DNA of 64,000 bases from Comamonas endophytica (lineage in GTDB: Bacteria; Pseudomonadota; Gammaproteobacteria; Burkholderiales; Burkholderiaceae_C). Below are positions 20,717-28,812 of this stretch, one piece after another (within the stretch, counting starts at the first letter, position 1; each line of letters opens with the position of its first letter). The stretch lies in assembly GCF_023634805.2 (NCBI RefSeq), contig NZ_CP106882.1, positions 248,001 to 312,000 of the forward strand, written 5' to 3'. Position numbers and translations under genes: made by a program. Below the pieces are notes generated by a model, which had not been told where the DNA came from, searched no databases, and saw only the letters and a program-made list of their open reading frames with translations.

Positions 20717-20926
20717 TCAGCACTCGGCGGTCTGCGGCATGCTGATTTGCAGCCAGCCCTGGGTCACCGCGAAGATCCGCGCGGCTTCGCGCGAGGCAAA
20801 GGTCTTGTCGAAGCGGAACACGCGGCAGTAGCTGCCGTTGCCCTTTGCCCGCTGGACCGCGAAGGAGGCGCGAAAGCGGCCACATGCGGTCTGGTGTGTC
20901 GCGGGCGTGACGACGTACTTGCCCAT
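20717..20926 (-). CDS. Small conserved-looking protein upstream of the RRM gene
   Basis: 69 residues (MGKYVVTPATHQTACGRFRA, then RVFRFDKTFASREAARIFAV). It resembles in layout the small uncharacterised burkholderial proteins that begin with a VTP segment and end with a SREAA-type helix; I cannot assign a function. It lies 95 bases upstream of the RRM gene on the same strand and could share its transcript. The frame of the RRM gene is also open through this region, so the coding status deserves caution. Confidence 0.5.
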   Translation of the reverse strand: MGKYVVTPATHQTACGRFRASFAVQRAKGNGSYCRVFRFDKTFASREAARIFAVTQGWLQISMPQTAEC

Positions 20927-21116
20927 GGAGATGAAATTCTGTGGAATCTGCTTCAATCAGGAACACAGCATGAATCGGCTGCGTGAGCTTCAAGGATTCG
21001 GTTGGCTGCAGCTCTACAGACAACGGGCGACAAGGTCGCAAGGGACCGTGCATTGGCGCAGCGGTACGAAGAAGGCGCTGTACGACGATCAACATCGCAT
21101 CGTGACACCTGGCTCA

Positions 21117-21122
21117 ATTATA
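21117..21122 (-). promoter_or_regulatory. -10 element for the RRM operon, long leader
   Basis: On the minus strand TATAAT follows an AT-rich tract. A start about seven bases on would leave a leader of roughly 180 bases before the small ORF at 20926 and about 490 before the RRM ATG. Long leaders are a mark of cold-shock mRNAs. No convincing -35 box is visible. Confidence 0.35.
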
Positions 21123-21202
21123 CCAAGTTTTATATAAAACTGTTTATCTATATTATTACTGGTTAAAAGACTTGTCTTCATGGCTGCTTGAAAAGCGCGG
21201 CT

Positions 21203-22096
21203 TCATGCCTGCCCCGCCGCCAGCACTCCCTGCGAGCACCCAATGAAACTCCGCAGCGTAGGCGGGCAATAAGCCGGATTCCACACCAGCATCGCCGGCG
21301 CCAGCACCTGCTCGCCCTTGATCTTCACGAACCGCACCCCGTGCACCCGCGAGCGCGCCAGGGTGCTGGGCACCACCGAAACACCCAGCCCATTGGCCAC
21401 CATGGCGATGATCGTCAGCCATTGGCGCGCCGCGTGGGCGATCTGCGGGTGGATGCCGGCGCGCGAGAAGATGGCGATCACGTTGTCGTAGTTGGCCGGC
21501 GCCACGTCCCGCGAGAACATCACGAAGCGCTCGTGCTCCAGCTGTTTCAGCTCCACCGAACTGCTGCGTGCCCGGGGATGGCCCTGCGGCAGGCAGATGA
21601 CGAACTCGTCCTCATGCATGGGCAGGCAGGCGAGCTGCGGCGGCACCGTGGAGGCATTCACGAACCCGGCGTGGATCTGGCCGCGCAGCAGCTGATTGAT
21701 CTGGTCGGCGCTGGACATCTCGTTGAGCACCACATCCACATCCGGCATCTGCGCGTTGAACTGCCGCACGATCTCCGGCACCTCGCGGTAGACCTGCGAG
21801 CCGGTCATGCCGATCTCCAGCCGCCCGCGCATGCCCCGGGCAACGATCTTCGCCACGCTCGACGCTCGCGCCACCTGCTCCAGGATCTGGCGCGCCTCTT
21901 CCAGGAAGGCTTCTCCGGCCTGCGTCAGCTCCACATGCTTGCTGTCGCGTATCAGCAATTGCACCTCCAGCTCCTCCTCCAGCGACTTGATGGCGCTGCT
22001 CAGCGGCGGTTGGGTGATGGCCAGCTTGCTGGCGGCGCGGCCGAAATGCAGCTCTTCGGCCAGGACCACGAAGTAGCGCAGGAAGTGAAGCTTCAT
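21203..22096 (-). CDS. LysR-family transcriptional regulator
   Basis: 297 residues. The winged helix begins MKLHFLRYFVVLAEELHFGR, continues AASKLAITQPPLSSAIKSLE, and is followed by a full effector-binding domain. The start at 22096 is the family-typical N-terminus. It is divergent from the Bug/CoA-transferase operon, and an LTTR-type inverted repeat lies between them, so it very likely controls that operon in response to a substrate or its CoA ester. Confidence 0.92.
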   Translation of the reverse strand: MKLHFLRYFVVLAEELHFGRAASKLAITQPPLSSAIKSLEEELEVQLLIRDSKHVELTQAGEAFLEEARQILEQVARASSVAKIVARGMRGRLEIGMTGSQVYREVPEIVRQFNAQMPDVDVVLNEMSSADQINQLLRGQIHAGFVNASTVPPQLACLPMHEDEFVICLPQGHPRARSSSVELKQLEHERFVMFSRDVAPANYDNVIAIFSRAGIHPQIAHAARQWLTIIAMVANGLGVSVVPSTLARSRVHGVRFVKIKGEQVLAPAMLVWNPAYCPPTLRSFIGCSQGVLAAGQA

Positions 22097-22115
22097 GGCC
22101 TGATTGTCTCCCAAC

Positions 22116-22132
22116 GATTCACGAAATGAATC
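22116..22132. promoter_or_regulatory. LysR-type operator between regulator and operon
   Basis: Perfect inverted repeat GATTCA-N5-TGAATC. It contains the ATTC...GAAT form of the LTTR T-N11-A box. It sits about 20 bases upstream of the regulator gene and about 105 bases upstream of the Bug receptor gene, the usual place for auto-control and activation by a divergent LysR protein. Confidence 0.65.
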
Positions 22133-22236
22133 GCACTAACCAAAAACAGGATTGGACGCGAATGATCGCGCCAGGGAAGATGGCCACGCACCGCATGACG
22201 GGACGGTGCGCCAACAAATTACAACGGAGACAAGAC

Positions 22237-23199
22237 ATGCAACTTCTTCCTCGCGTCCTGGCCCTTGCGGCCAGCCTGCTGGCGGCCTCGGCCGCGCTCG
22301 CCCAACCCTACCCTTCCGCGCCGGTCACGATGGTCGTGCCTTTTGCCGCCGGCAGCGGCACCGATGCCGTGGCGCGCGTGGTGGCCAAGAAGCTCGGCGA
22401 GCGGCTCAGGCAGCCGGTGCTGATCGACAACCGCGCCGGCGCCAACGCCCAGATCGGCGCCCAGTACGTGGCCAAGGCCAAGCCCGACGGCTACACGCTG
22501 TTCATGACGACCAACACCTCGCACTCGGCCAATCCCAGCCTGACGCTCAACCTGAAGTACGACCCGATCAAGGATTTCACGCCGGTGGCGCGGGTGGGCG
22601 AGCTGCCCTTTGCACTGGTGGTGAACAAGGACAACCCGGCCAGGACGCTCAGGGAGTGGATCACGCAGGTCAAGGCCCAGCCCGGCAAGCTTTCCTACGC
22701 CACGCCCAACAGCACCTCGCTGGTGGCATCCGAGACCATCAAGCGCATTGCCGGCCTGGATGTGGTCGCCATACCCTACAAGTCGAGCCCGCAGGCGCTC
22801 ACCGATCTGATCGGCGGATCGGTGCAGATGTATGTGGTCGATCTGGGCTCGGGCATGGGCATGATCAACGCCGGCAGCGTGAAGGTGCTGGGCGTCACAA
22901 CCAAGGAGCCGCTGAAGTCGATGCCCAATGTGGTGCCCATCGTCAAGGAGGTGCCGGGCTTCGACCTCACCTCCTGGAACGGGATCTTCGGGCCGGCCGG
23001 CATGCCCAAGCCCATCGTCGACAAGCTGAACCTGGAGTTGCAGGAAGTGCTGGCCGACCAGGAGGTGCAGAAGTCGCTGGGCCAGCTGGGCTTCGAGACC
23101 TGGCCGACCAAGACGCCCGAGGAGTTCGCCAAATACGTGTCCGACCAACTGGCCCACTGGACCACCCTTGTCAAGCAGGCCGGCATCACTCCCCAATGA
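22237..23199 (+). CDS. Bug-family periplasmic solute receptor (TTT uptake)
   Basis: 320 residues with a cleavable signal peptide (LALAASLLAASAALA, then QPYPS) and the TctC/Bug fold: VPFAAGSGTDAVARVVA near the first strand and GYTLFMTTNTSHSANPSL in the ligand loop. These receptors bind carboxylates and usually deliver them to a tripartite tricarboxylate transporter encoded elsewhere; no membrane subunits are here. The stop overlaps the next start as ATGA. As first gene of the operon it suggests the substrate of the pathway is imported from outside. Confidence 0.92.
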   Translation: MQLLPRVLALAASLLAASAALAQPYPSAPVTMVVPFAAGSGTDAVARVVAKKLGERLRQPVLIDNRAGANAQIGAQYVAKAKPDGYTLFMTTNTSHSANPSLTLNLKYDPIKDFTPVARVGELPFALVVNKDNPARTLREWITQVKAQPGKLSYATPNSTSLVASETIKRIAGLDVVAIPYKSSPQALTDLIGGSVQMYVVDLGSGMGMINAGSVKVLGVTTKEPLKSMPNVVPIVKEVPGFDLTSWNGIFGPAGMPKPIVDKLNLELQEVLADQEVQKSLGQLGFETWPTKTPEEFAKYVSDQLAHWTTLVKQAGITPQ

Positions 23200-24428
23200 A
23201 CATGGCCGCTGCACAGACATCTGCCGCCGGACCGCTGGCCGGCGTCAGGATTCTCGATCTCACCTCGGTGGTGATGGGCCCTTTTGCGACCCAGATCCTG
23301 GCGCAGCTCGGCGCCGAGGTCATCAAGGTCGAGACTCCCGAAGGCGACAACATGCGCCATGTGGGGCCGATGAACCACGCCGGCATGGGGCCCATCTTCC
23401 TGCATGCCAATGCGGGCAAGAAAAGCATCGTGCTGGACCTCAAGCACCCCGAGGGCCGCGAGGCCGCGCTGAAGCTGGCCGAGCGCTGCGACGTATTCAT
23501 CAGCAATGTGCGCCCCCAGGCGCTGGCGCGGCTGGGACTGGACTACGAGGCGGTGCGCGCGCGCAATCCGCGCATCATCCATGTGAGCTGCTGCGGGTTC
23601 GACCAGGACGGGCCCGATGCCGCCCGGCCCGCCTATGACGACCTGATCCAGGGCGCCACCGGCGTGCCGTGGCTGACGCAGCAATACGGCGCGCCCGAGC
23701 CAGCCTATATGCCGACCACGCTGGCCGACCGCGTCACGGGCCTGCACACCGTGTACGCCGTCACTGCGGCGCTGTATGCGCGCAGCCAGTCCGGCACGGG
23801 CCAGGCGGTGGTGGTGCCGATGTTCGAGGCCATGGCGCAGTTCATCCTGGGTGACCATATGGCTGGCCTGACCTTCGATCCGCCCATCGGCCAGCCTGGC
23901 TATGCCCGGCTGCTGACGCCGCACCGCAAGCCCTATCTGACCAGCGACGGCATGCTGTGCGTGTTGATCTACAACGACAAGCACTGGAAGGGTTTCTTTG
24001 CCGCGATTGGCGAGAGCGAAGGCCTGGCGCGCGACCCGCGCTTTGCCACGCACGGCGCGCGCGCGGCGCATATCGACGAGGTGTATGCCGAAGTCGCGCG
24101 TCTGATGCGCACGCGCACCACTGCCCAATGGCGCGCGCTGCTCGACAGCGCCGATGTGCCCAACATGCCGATGAACAGTCCGCAGGACCTGCTGGACAAC
24201 CCGCAGCTGCGCGCCACGGGCTTCGTCAGCGACACGGTGCATCCGACGGAAGGCCCGATCCACGCGCTGGCCCACCCCACCAAATGGTCGGCCACGCCGC
24301 CGGCGCGCAGCTTCTCGCCCGCGCCGCAGTTGGGTGAACACACCCGTGAACTGCTGGAAGAAGCCGGCTACACGCCGGAGCTTATCGACAACCTGCTCGC
24401 GCAAGGCGCTTGCCGCGCAAGCACCTGA
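23196..24428 (+). CDS. Family III CoA-transferase (CaiB/BaiF)
   Basis: 410 residues. N-terminal LAGVRILDLTSVVMGPFATQ and AEVIKVETPEGDN are family signatures, and the catalytic aspartate lies in the ARPAYDDLIQGATG segment near residue 148. It moves CoA between acids and so activates the substrate of this operon. It overlaps the receptor gene by four bases, and the cupin gene follows 14 bases later. The exact acid is not predictable. Confidence 0.92.
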   Translation: MNMAAAQTSAAGPLAGVRILDLTSVVMGPFATQILAQLGAEVIKVETPEGDNMRHVGPMNHAGMGPIFLHANAGKKSIVLDLKHPEGREAALKLAERCDVFISNVRPQALARLGLDYEAVRARNPRIIHVSCCGFDQDGPDAARPAYDDLIQGATGVPWLTQQYGAPEPAYMPTTLADRVTGLHTVYAVTAALYARSQSGTGQAVVVPMFEAMAQFILGDHMAGLTFDPPIGQPGYARLLTPHRKPYLTSDGMLCVLIYNDKHWKGFFAAIGESEGLARDPRFATHGARAAHIDEVYAEVARLMRTRTTAQWRALLDSADVPNMPMNSPQDLLDNPQLRATGFVSDTVHPTEGPIHALAHPTKWSATPPARSFSPAPQLGEHTRELLEEAGYTPELIDNLLAQGACRAST

Positions 24429-24442
24429 AAGAACCATACCCC

Positions 24443-24844
24443 ATGCACCCCAATTACCTCGTGCGCCTGGCCGATGTACCGGCCTACCAACCCGCCAACC
24501 ACCACCACACCTACAACCAGCGCCTGATCGGCCCCGAAACCGTGGGCGCGAAGCAGATGGAAGTGCTGCTGGGCACGCTGCACAAAGGCGGCGGCGCCCT
24601 GCCCCATGCCCATCCGGGCATCGAGCAGTCGTGCCATCTGCTCGAAGGCACGGCCCATGTCGAGGTGGCAGGCCAGTCCTTCGACATGGTGCCCGGCGAC
24701 ACCTGCTTCTTTCCCGCGGACGAGATGCATGTCTTCACCGTCACCAGCGACACGCCGGTGAAGCTGCTGGTGATCTACAGCCCGCCCTACGGCGAATCGC
24801 CGGACAAGGTGATCCGCCCTGCTGCCACGGGAGTTGCCGCATGA
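24443..24844 (+). CDS. Cupin-domain protein
   Basis: 133 residues forming one small beta-barrel cupin. The metal-site motif is spread over LPHAHPGIEQSCHLLEG, with a later histidine in PADEMHVF. It could be an isomerase, decarboxylase or dioxygenase acting on the same substrate, or a non-catalytic sensor; sequence alone does not decide. It overlaps the acyl-CoA dehydrogenase start by four bases, so tight co-expression is expected. Confidence 0.85.
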   Translation: MHPNYLVRLADVPAYQPANHHHTYNQRLIGPETVGAKQMEVLLGTLHKGGGALPHAHPGIEQSCHLLEGTAHVEVAGQSFDMVPGDTCFFPADEMHVFTVTSDTPVKLLVIYSPPYGESPDKVIRPAATGVAA

Positions 24845-26004
24845 ATTTCGCACTGACTCCCGAGCAGGAACAGATCAAGGGCGCCATCGAGCGCGTCTGC
24901 GCGCCCTTCGATGCCGACTACTGGCTGCGCAAGGACCAGGAAGGCGGTTTCCCCGATGATTTCCACCGCGCGCTGGCCGATTCCGGCTGGCTGGGCATCG
25001 CCATGCCCGAAGCCTATGGCGGCGCGGGCCTGGGCATCAGCGAGGCGGCGCTGATGATGCACACGATCTCGGCGACCGGCGCCGGCCTCTCCGGTGCATC
25101 CGCGGTCCACATGAACATCTTCGGCCTGCACCCGGTCGTGGTGTTCGGCACTGACGAGCAGAAGCAGCGCTGGCTGCCGCCGCTGATCGCCGGCACCGAC
25201 CGCGCCTGCTTCGGCGTGACCGAGCCCAACACCGGGCTCAACACGCTCAAGCTCAAGACGCGCGCGGTGCGCGATGGCGACCACTACGTGGTGCACGGCC
25301 AGAAGGTCTGGATCAGCACGGCGCAGGTGGCGAACAAGATGCTGCTGCTGGCGCGCACCACGCCCATCGAGGAATGCCAGGGCACGGAAGGCCTGAGCCT
25401 GTTCTACACCGACATGGACCGCAGCAAGGTCGAGGTGCACGAGATCGAGAAGCTGGGCCGCAAGTGCGTGGACTCCAACCAGGTGTTCATCGACGGCCTG
25501 CGCATTCCCGCCGAGGACCGCGTCGGCGAGGAAGGCAAGGGCTTCAGCTATATCCTGCACGGCCTGAACCCCGAGCGCATCCTGATCGCCAGCGAGGCCG
25601 TGGGCCTGGGCCGCGCGGCGCTGCAGCGCGCCGCGGGCTACGCCAACGAGCGCGAGGTGTTCGGCCGTCCCATCGGCCAGAACCAGGGCATCCAGCACCC
25701 GCTGGCCAGGTCCTGGATGGAGCTCGAAGCGGCGCACCTGATGGTGCAGAAGGCCGCCTGGCTCTATGACCAGCACCTGCCCTGCGCCGCCGAGGCCAAC
25801 AGCGCCAAGTACCTGGCGGCCGAGGCCTGCTACCACGCCTGCGAGAACGCCATCTTCACGCACGGCGGCATGGGCTATGCCAAGGAATACCACGTCGAGC
25901 GCTACCTGCGCGAATCCTGGATCCCGCGCCTGGCGCCCGTGAGCCCGCAGCTGATCCTGTGCTTCATCGCCGAGAAGGTGCTGGGCCTGCCCAAGTCGTA
26001 TTGA
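24841..26004 (+). CDS. Acyl-CoA dehydrogenase
   Basis: 387 residues with the usual three domains: helical (MNFALTPEQEQIKGAIERVC), beta barrel (CFGVTEPNTGLNTLKLKT and GQKVWIST for FAD contact), and the C-terminal helical bundle (FGRPIGQNQGIQHPLA, HGGMGYAKEYHVER). The C-terminal segment where many family members carry the catalytic glutamate in YEGTSEI reads WIPRLAPVSPQ instead, so the base residue or the substrate class may differ. It oxidises the CoA thioester made by the upstream transferase. Confidence 0.9.
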   Translation: MNFALTPEQEQIKGAIERVCAPFDADYWLRKDQEGGFPDDFHRALADSGWLGIAMPEAYGGAGLGISEAALMMHTISATGAGLSGASAVHMNIFGLHPVVVFGTDEQKQRWLPPLIAGTDRACFGVTEPNTGLNTLKLKTRAVRDGDHYVVHGQKVWISTAQVANKMLLLARTTPIEECQGTEGLSLFYTDMDRSKVEVHEIEKLGRKCVDSNQVFIDGLRIPAEDRVGEEGKGFSYILHGLNPERILIASEAVGLGRAALQRAAGYANEREVFGRPIGQNQGIQHPLARSWMELEAAHLMVQKAAWLYDQHLPCAAEANSAKYLAAEACYHACENAIFTHGGMGYAKEYHVERYLRESWIPRLAPVSPQLILCFIAEKVLGLPKSY

Positions 26005-26012
26005 GCCATGCC

Positions 26013-26801
26013 ATGAACTATCAGAACCTTGAAGTGCAAATCCAGGGCCCGGTCGCCACGCTCTGGCTCAACCGCCCTGCCGTGCGCAATGCGCTCGATG
26101 AAGTGCTGCTGGCCGAGATGACCCTGGCCGTGAATGAACTGGAGCGCAACGACGCCGTCCGCGTGCTGGTGCTGGCCGGCCGGGGCAAGGCCTTTTGCGC
26201 GGGCGCCGACCTGAACTGGATGAAGCGCATGGCCAGCTACAGCGACGCGCAGAACCAGGCCGACGCGATGGGACTGGCCCAGATGCTGAAAACGCTGCAC
26301 GGCATCGGCAAGCCGACCATCGCCCGCGTGCATGGCGCGGCCTTTGCCGGCGGCATGGGCCTGGCGGCCGCGTGCGATGTGGTGGTGGCGGAGCCCACGG
26401 CAGAGTTCTGCCTTTCCGAGGTGCGCATCGGCCTGATCCCTTCGACCATCTCGCCTTACATCCTCCAGGCCCTGGGCGTGCAGGCCGCCAAGCGCTATAT
26501 GCTCACGGCAGAACGCCTGAGCGCGCAGGAAGCGCACCGGCTGGGGTTCGTGCAGGCCCTGAGCGAGGAAGGCGCGATCGACGCCACCGTCGCGCGCATC
26601 GCGCAGGCCCTGGCCGCCGGCGGCCCCCGGGCGCTGGCGCGGACCAAGGCATTGATCCACAGCGTGGCCCATCGCTCGCTGGACGAGGAGCTGATCACCG
26701 AAACCGCCGGCCTGATTGCCCAGGTCAGGGCTAGCGATGAAGGGCGGGAGGGGGTGGCGGCTTTCCTGGAGAAGCGGGCAGCCGGGTGGGTGACGCAATG
26801 A
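26013..26801 (+). CDS. Enoyl-CoA hydratase/isomerase
   Basis: 262 residues of the crotonase fold. The oxyanion-hole segments are AFCAGADLNWMKRM and HGAAFAGGMGLAAACD, and the SEVRIGLIPSTISPYI stretch follows. The GADLNWM form is common in methylglutaconyl-CoA hydratase-like enzymes. It hydrates the double bond made by the dehydrogenase eight bases upstream. It is the last gene of the operon. Confidence 0.92.
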   Translation: MNYQNLEVQIQGPVATLWLNRPAVRNALDEVLLAEMTLAVNELERNDAVRVLVLAGRGKAFCAGADLNWMKRMASYSDAQNQADAMGLAQMLKTLHGIGKPTIARVHGAAFAGGMGLAAACDVVVAEPTAEFCLSEVRIGLIPSTISPYILQALGVQAAKRYMLTAERLSAQEAHRLGFVQALSEEGAIDATVARIAQALAAGGPRALARTKALIHSVAHRSLDEELITETAGLIAQVRASDEGREGVAAFLEKRAAGWVTQ

Positions 26802-26866
26802 GCTGGGGTGCCGGCAGATAGAGACGAGAGAGGTATTGAATATCTGCAGGCTTCATGAAACGAGGG

Positions 26867-27343
26867 TCACGAACCCTCGACGCCCGCCAGTGCAACAACA
26901 CGTGCCGCATGTCCCTGCTCGATGGCCTGACGCGGCGTCCGGCCGTCCAGGGCGCCCAGCGGCGTCTCGAGGAAGGTGAGCAGTGCCCAGCCCTCACGGG
27001 TGCCCAAGGCCCTGGAAAGCTGGGGCACAGCCTCCCAGACGGCGGGTTCGAACTGCCAGCTGGGCAGCTTGAAACCGCGCCGGGTCTGGGTCAATCCAAT
27101 GGCCCGCCCTTTGGCGATCCAGGCATTGATGGTCACCCGGGTGGTACCCACCAGGTCGGCGGCCCCATCGGTGCTGAGCATGTCATCGGATTCCAGGCGG
27201 GCCATCCGGGCAGCCAGGCTACCGGCCAGCAGGGTCCTGGTCGGGGCGACAGGTACAAAGGAAGACGGATCGGCAACCGCATCGGGATCGCAGGGCGAAC
27301 GCTGGGGCCCGGTCACGGTCGATGTTGGGGAAAGTGTTTTCAT
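26867..27343 (-). CDS. MbcA/ParS/Xre-type antitoxin-like protein, orphan
   Basis: 158 residues. A helix-turn-helix lies near residues 60-85 (AADLVGTTRVTINAWIAKGR), followed by the C-terminal toxin-binding-like segment with FLETPLGALDGRTPRQAI. This resembles antitoxins that pair with RES-domain toxins. No RES toxin gene adjoins it: downstream is the hydratase on the other strand and upstream a 209-base gap before a GDSL esterase. It may be a stand-alone regulator. Confidence 0.65.
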   Translation of the reverse strand: MKTLSPTSTVTGPQRSPCDPDAVADPSSFVPVAPTRTLLAGSLAARMARLESDDMLSTDGAADLVGTTRVTINAWIAKGRAIGLTQTRRGFKLPSWQFEPAVWEAVPQLSRALGTREGWALLTFLETPLGALDGRTPRQAIEQGHAARVVALAGVEGS

Positions 27344-27420
27344 AAGATCTTCATCAAGAGCGCTTCCAAGCGCAAAGCTGCCTGTATCGGTGACCACAAC
27401 GCCACAAGCCGTTTGTACTG

Positions 27421-27490
27421 ATCCTGAGTTTGCCTGGGCGGCCCCACCGAAGGATGAACGTCCCGGTTCAAGTTCTGGAGGCAGGCGACA
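27421..27490. repeat. Degenerate copy of the 5 kb intergenic repeat
   Basis: The segment TCCTGAGTTTGCCTGGGCGG, then CGAAGGATGAACG and GGTTCAAGTTCTGGAGGCAGG, follows the order of words in the tandem repeat at 4958-5251 with many mismatches and small gaps. It lies in the gap between the antitoxin-like gene and the GDSL esterase. Confidence 0.45.
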
Positions 27491-27552
27491 GGGCCGCTGC
27501 GCAAGCTCATCACATGCCCTCACCTGCGTTCGATGCACCGATCCGGCACTGC

Positions 27553-28620
27553 CTAAAGCCAGTGGTGCTGCCGCATTCTCTCGCTCACATGGTTGGCCAG
27601 CACGCCATAGAAAAACGGTGTCGGATGTTCGCCGTCGGCACAGGCATGGCGGCTGACATCGCCCGCCTTCAGGCTCGAGGCACTGCTGCCCAGCGAGCTG
27701 CGCAAGGGGTTCTTCTGCGAAAACAGGTCGCAAGCCGTATCGGGGATGTTGGTCGGCCCATAGGCCGCGGGGTTGGCCGCGGCAGCCTGCGTCAAGGCAT
27801 AGGCATCCACCAGCAGCACCCGGGCGTCCTGCGCCAGCGCGTTGCGCAATCGCGCGTTGAAGGTCTGGCATATGTGGGCGATCAAGGCCTGGATCTTGGG
27901 CCCCATCGCGCGGCCCGCGGGCGTCAGGGCTGCATCCGGCAGATTGTTGACGACCACGTATTCGGCGCCGTCGGAGAGAATCTGCTCTTTCACCGATACG
28001 GCCAGTTCGGCACCTGCAGTGCCCATTGCGGCCACGAGCGCCTGCATGGCGTCTCTCAGGCACTGGTTGCCCGCCAGCTCTGCGTCGCTTTTTGCCTTTG
28101 CCACCATGGGCACGTGCAGCGTTGGATTGGCGCCCACCGCATTGCCGGGCAGGCCAGTGGCGGAGGCAATGGTGGCCCGACCCACGTTTTCCTCGGTGCT
28201 GCCCGGCACAGCGCGGGCGCGTGCCATGGCTTCGCGGATCGCCAAAGCCGCCACGGCGGGATCGAAGGCATTGCAGGCCAGCGCCGCGTCGCCATCCAGG
28301 CCGCTCTGGGCAGCGCACGGTGCCTGCAGCTCCACCAACCTGGCCAGCTGTCCCACCCAGTTCTGTCCGCTCAGCGCCGGATTGACGGCGCTGTGGTCGC
28401 CATCGATGGTGAATTTGCCGCCACCCAGGGCTTTGACGGGCCCGACCGCATAGGTGTCCACATCCGAAAGGCTGTCGCCAGACACGATCTGGGTGGCAAA
28501 GCGCGGTTCGTCGCGCGGGATGACGGCGGGCTCCACCGGACCGGGGTGCAGGGCCACGGTTGCACCGCCATCGGCTGTGGAAGATGCGGTCAGCGGAGTG
28601 TCCAGGCAAGCATCGCGCAT
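27553..28620 (-). CDS. SGNH/GDSL esterase-lipase
   Basis: 355 residues. The catalytic serine block is IVSGDSLSDVDTYAVG near residue 47, an asparagine-containing block follows with VVVNNLPDAAL, and the Asp-His pair is near the end in DGEHPTPFFYGVLANH. It belongs to the phospholipase/thermolabile-hemolysin branch of the SGNH hydrolases. The start at 28620 has AAGGAG seven bases upstream. A longer frame opens at 28797. Neither start gives a recognisable signal peptide, although relatives are mostly secreted lipoproteins. Confidence 0.82.
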   Translation of the reverse strand: MRDACLDTPLTASSTADGGATVALHPGPVEPAVIPRDEPRFATQIVSGDSLSDVDTYAVGPVKALGGGKFTIDGDHSAVNPALSGQNWVGQLARLVELQAPCAAQSGLDGDAALACNAFDPAVAALAIREAMARARAVPGSTEENVGRATIASATGLPGNAVGANPTLHVPMVAKAKSDAELAGNQCLRDAMQALVAAMGTAGAELAVSVKEQILSDGAEYVVVNNLPDAALTPAGRAMGPKIQALIAHICQTFNARLRNALAQDARVLLVDAYALTQAAAANPAAYGPTNIPDTACDLFSQKNPLRSSLGSSASSLKAGDVSRHACADGEHPTPFFYGVLANHVSERMRQHHWL

Positions 28621-28812
28621 GATGACTCCTTCTCCAATCGGAAGCACACCGACCACACGACCGACAGTGGCCAACGACAATTGATCAATGAAGCCGGGGA
28701 CTTGGGCCCCGAAACCGGAACTTCGGACGTGAAAGCAGTTTAAACAGAAGTTACCAAATGATACAAATGATTTTTGGCTCTGTGGTTTGTTTTCCAAGCG
28801 GGATGCCGCGGT

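Noticed and set aside
20274..21095. 273-residue reading that extends the RRM protein upstream
   Set aside because: The upstream part is low-complexity and unlike RRM proteins; the ATG at 20621 gives the exact family N-terminus.
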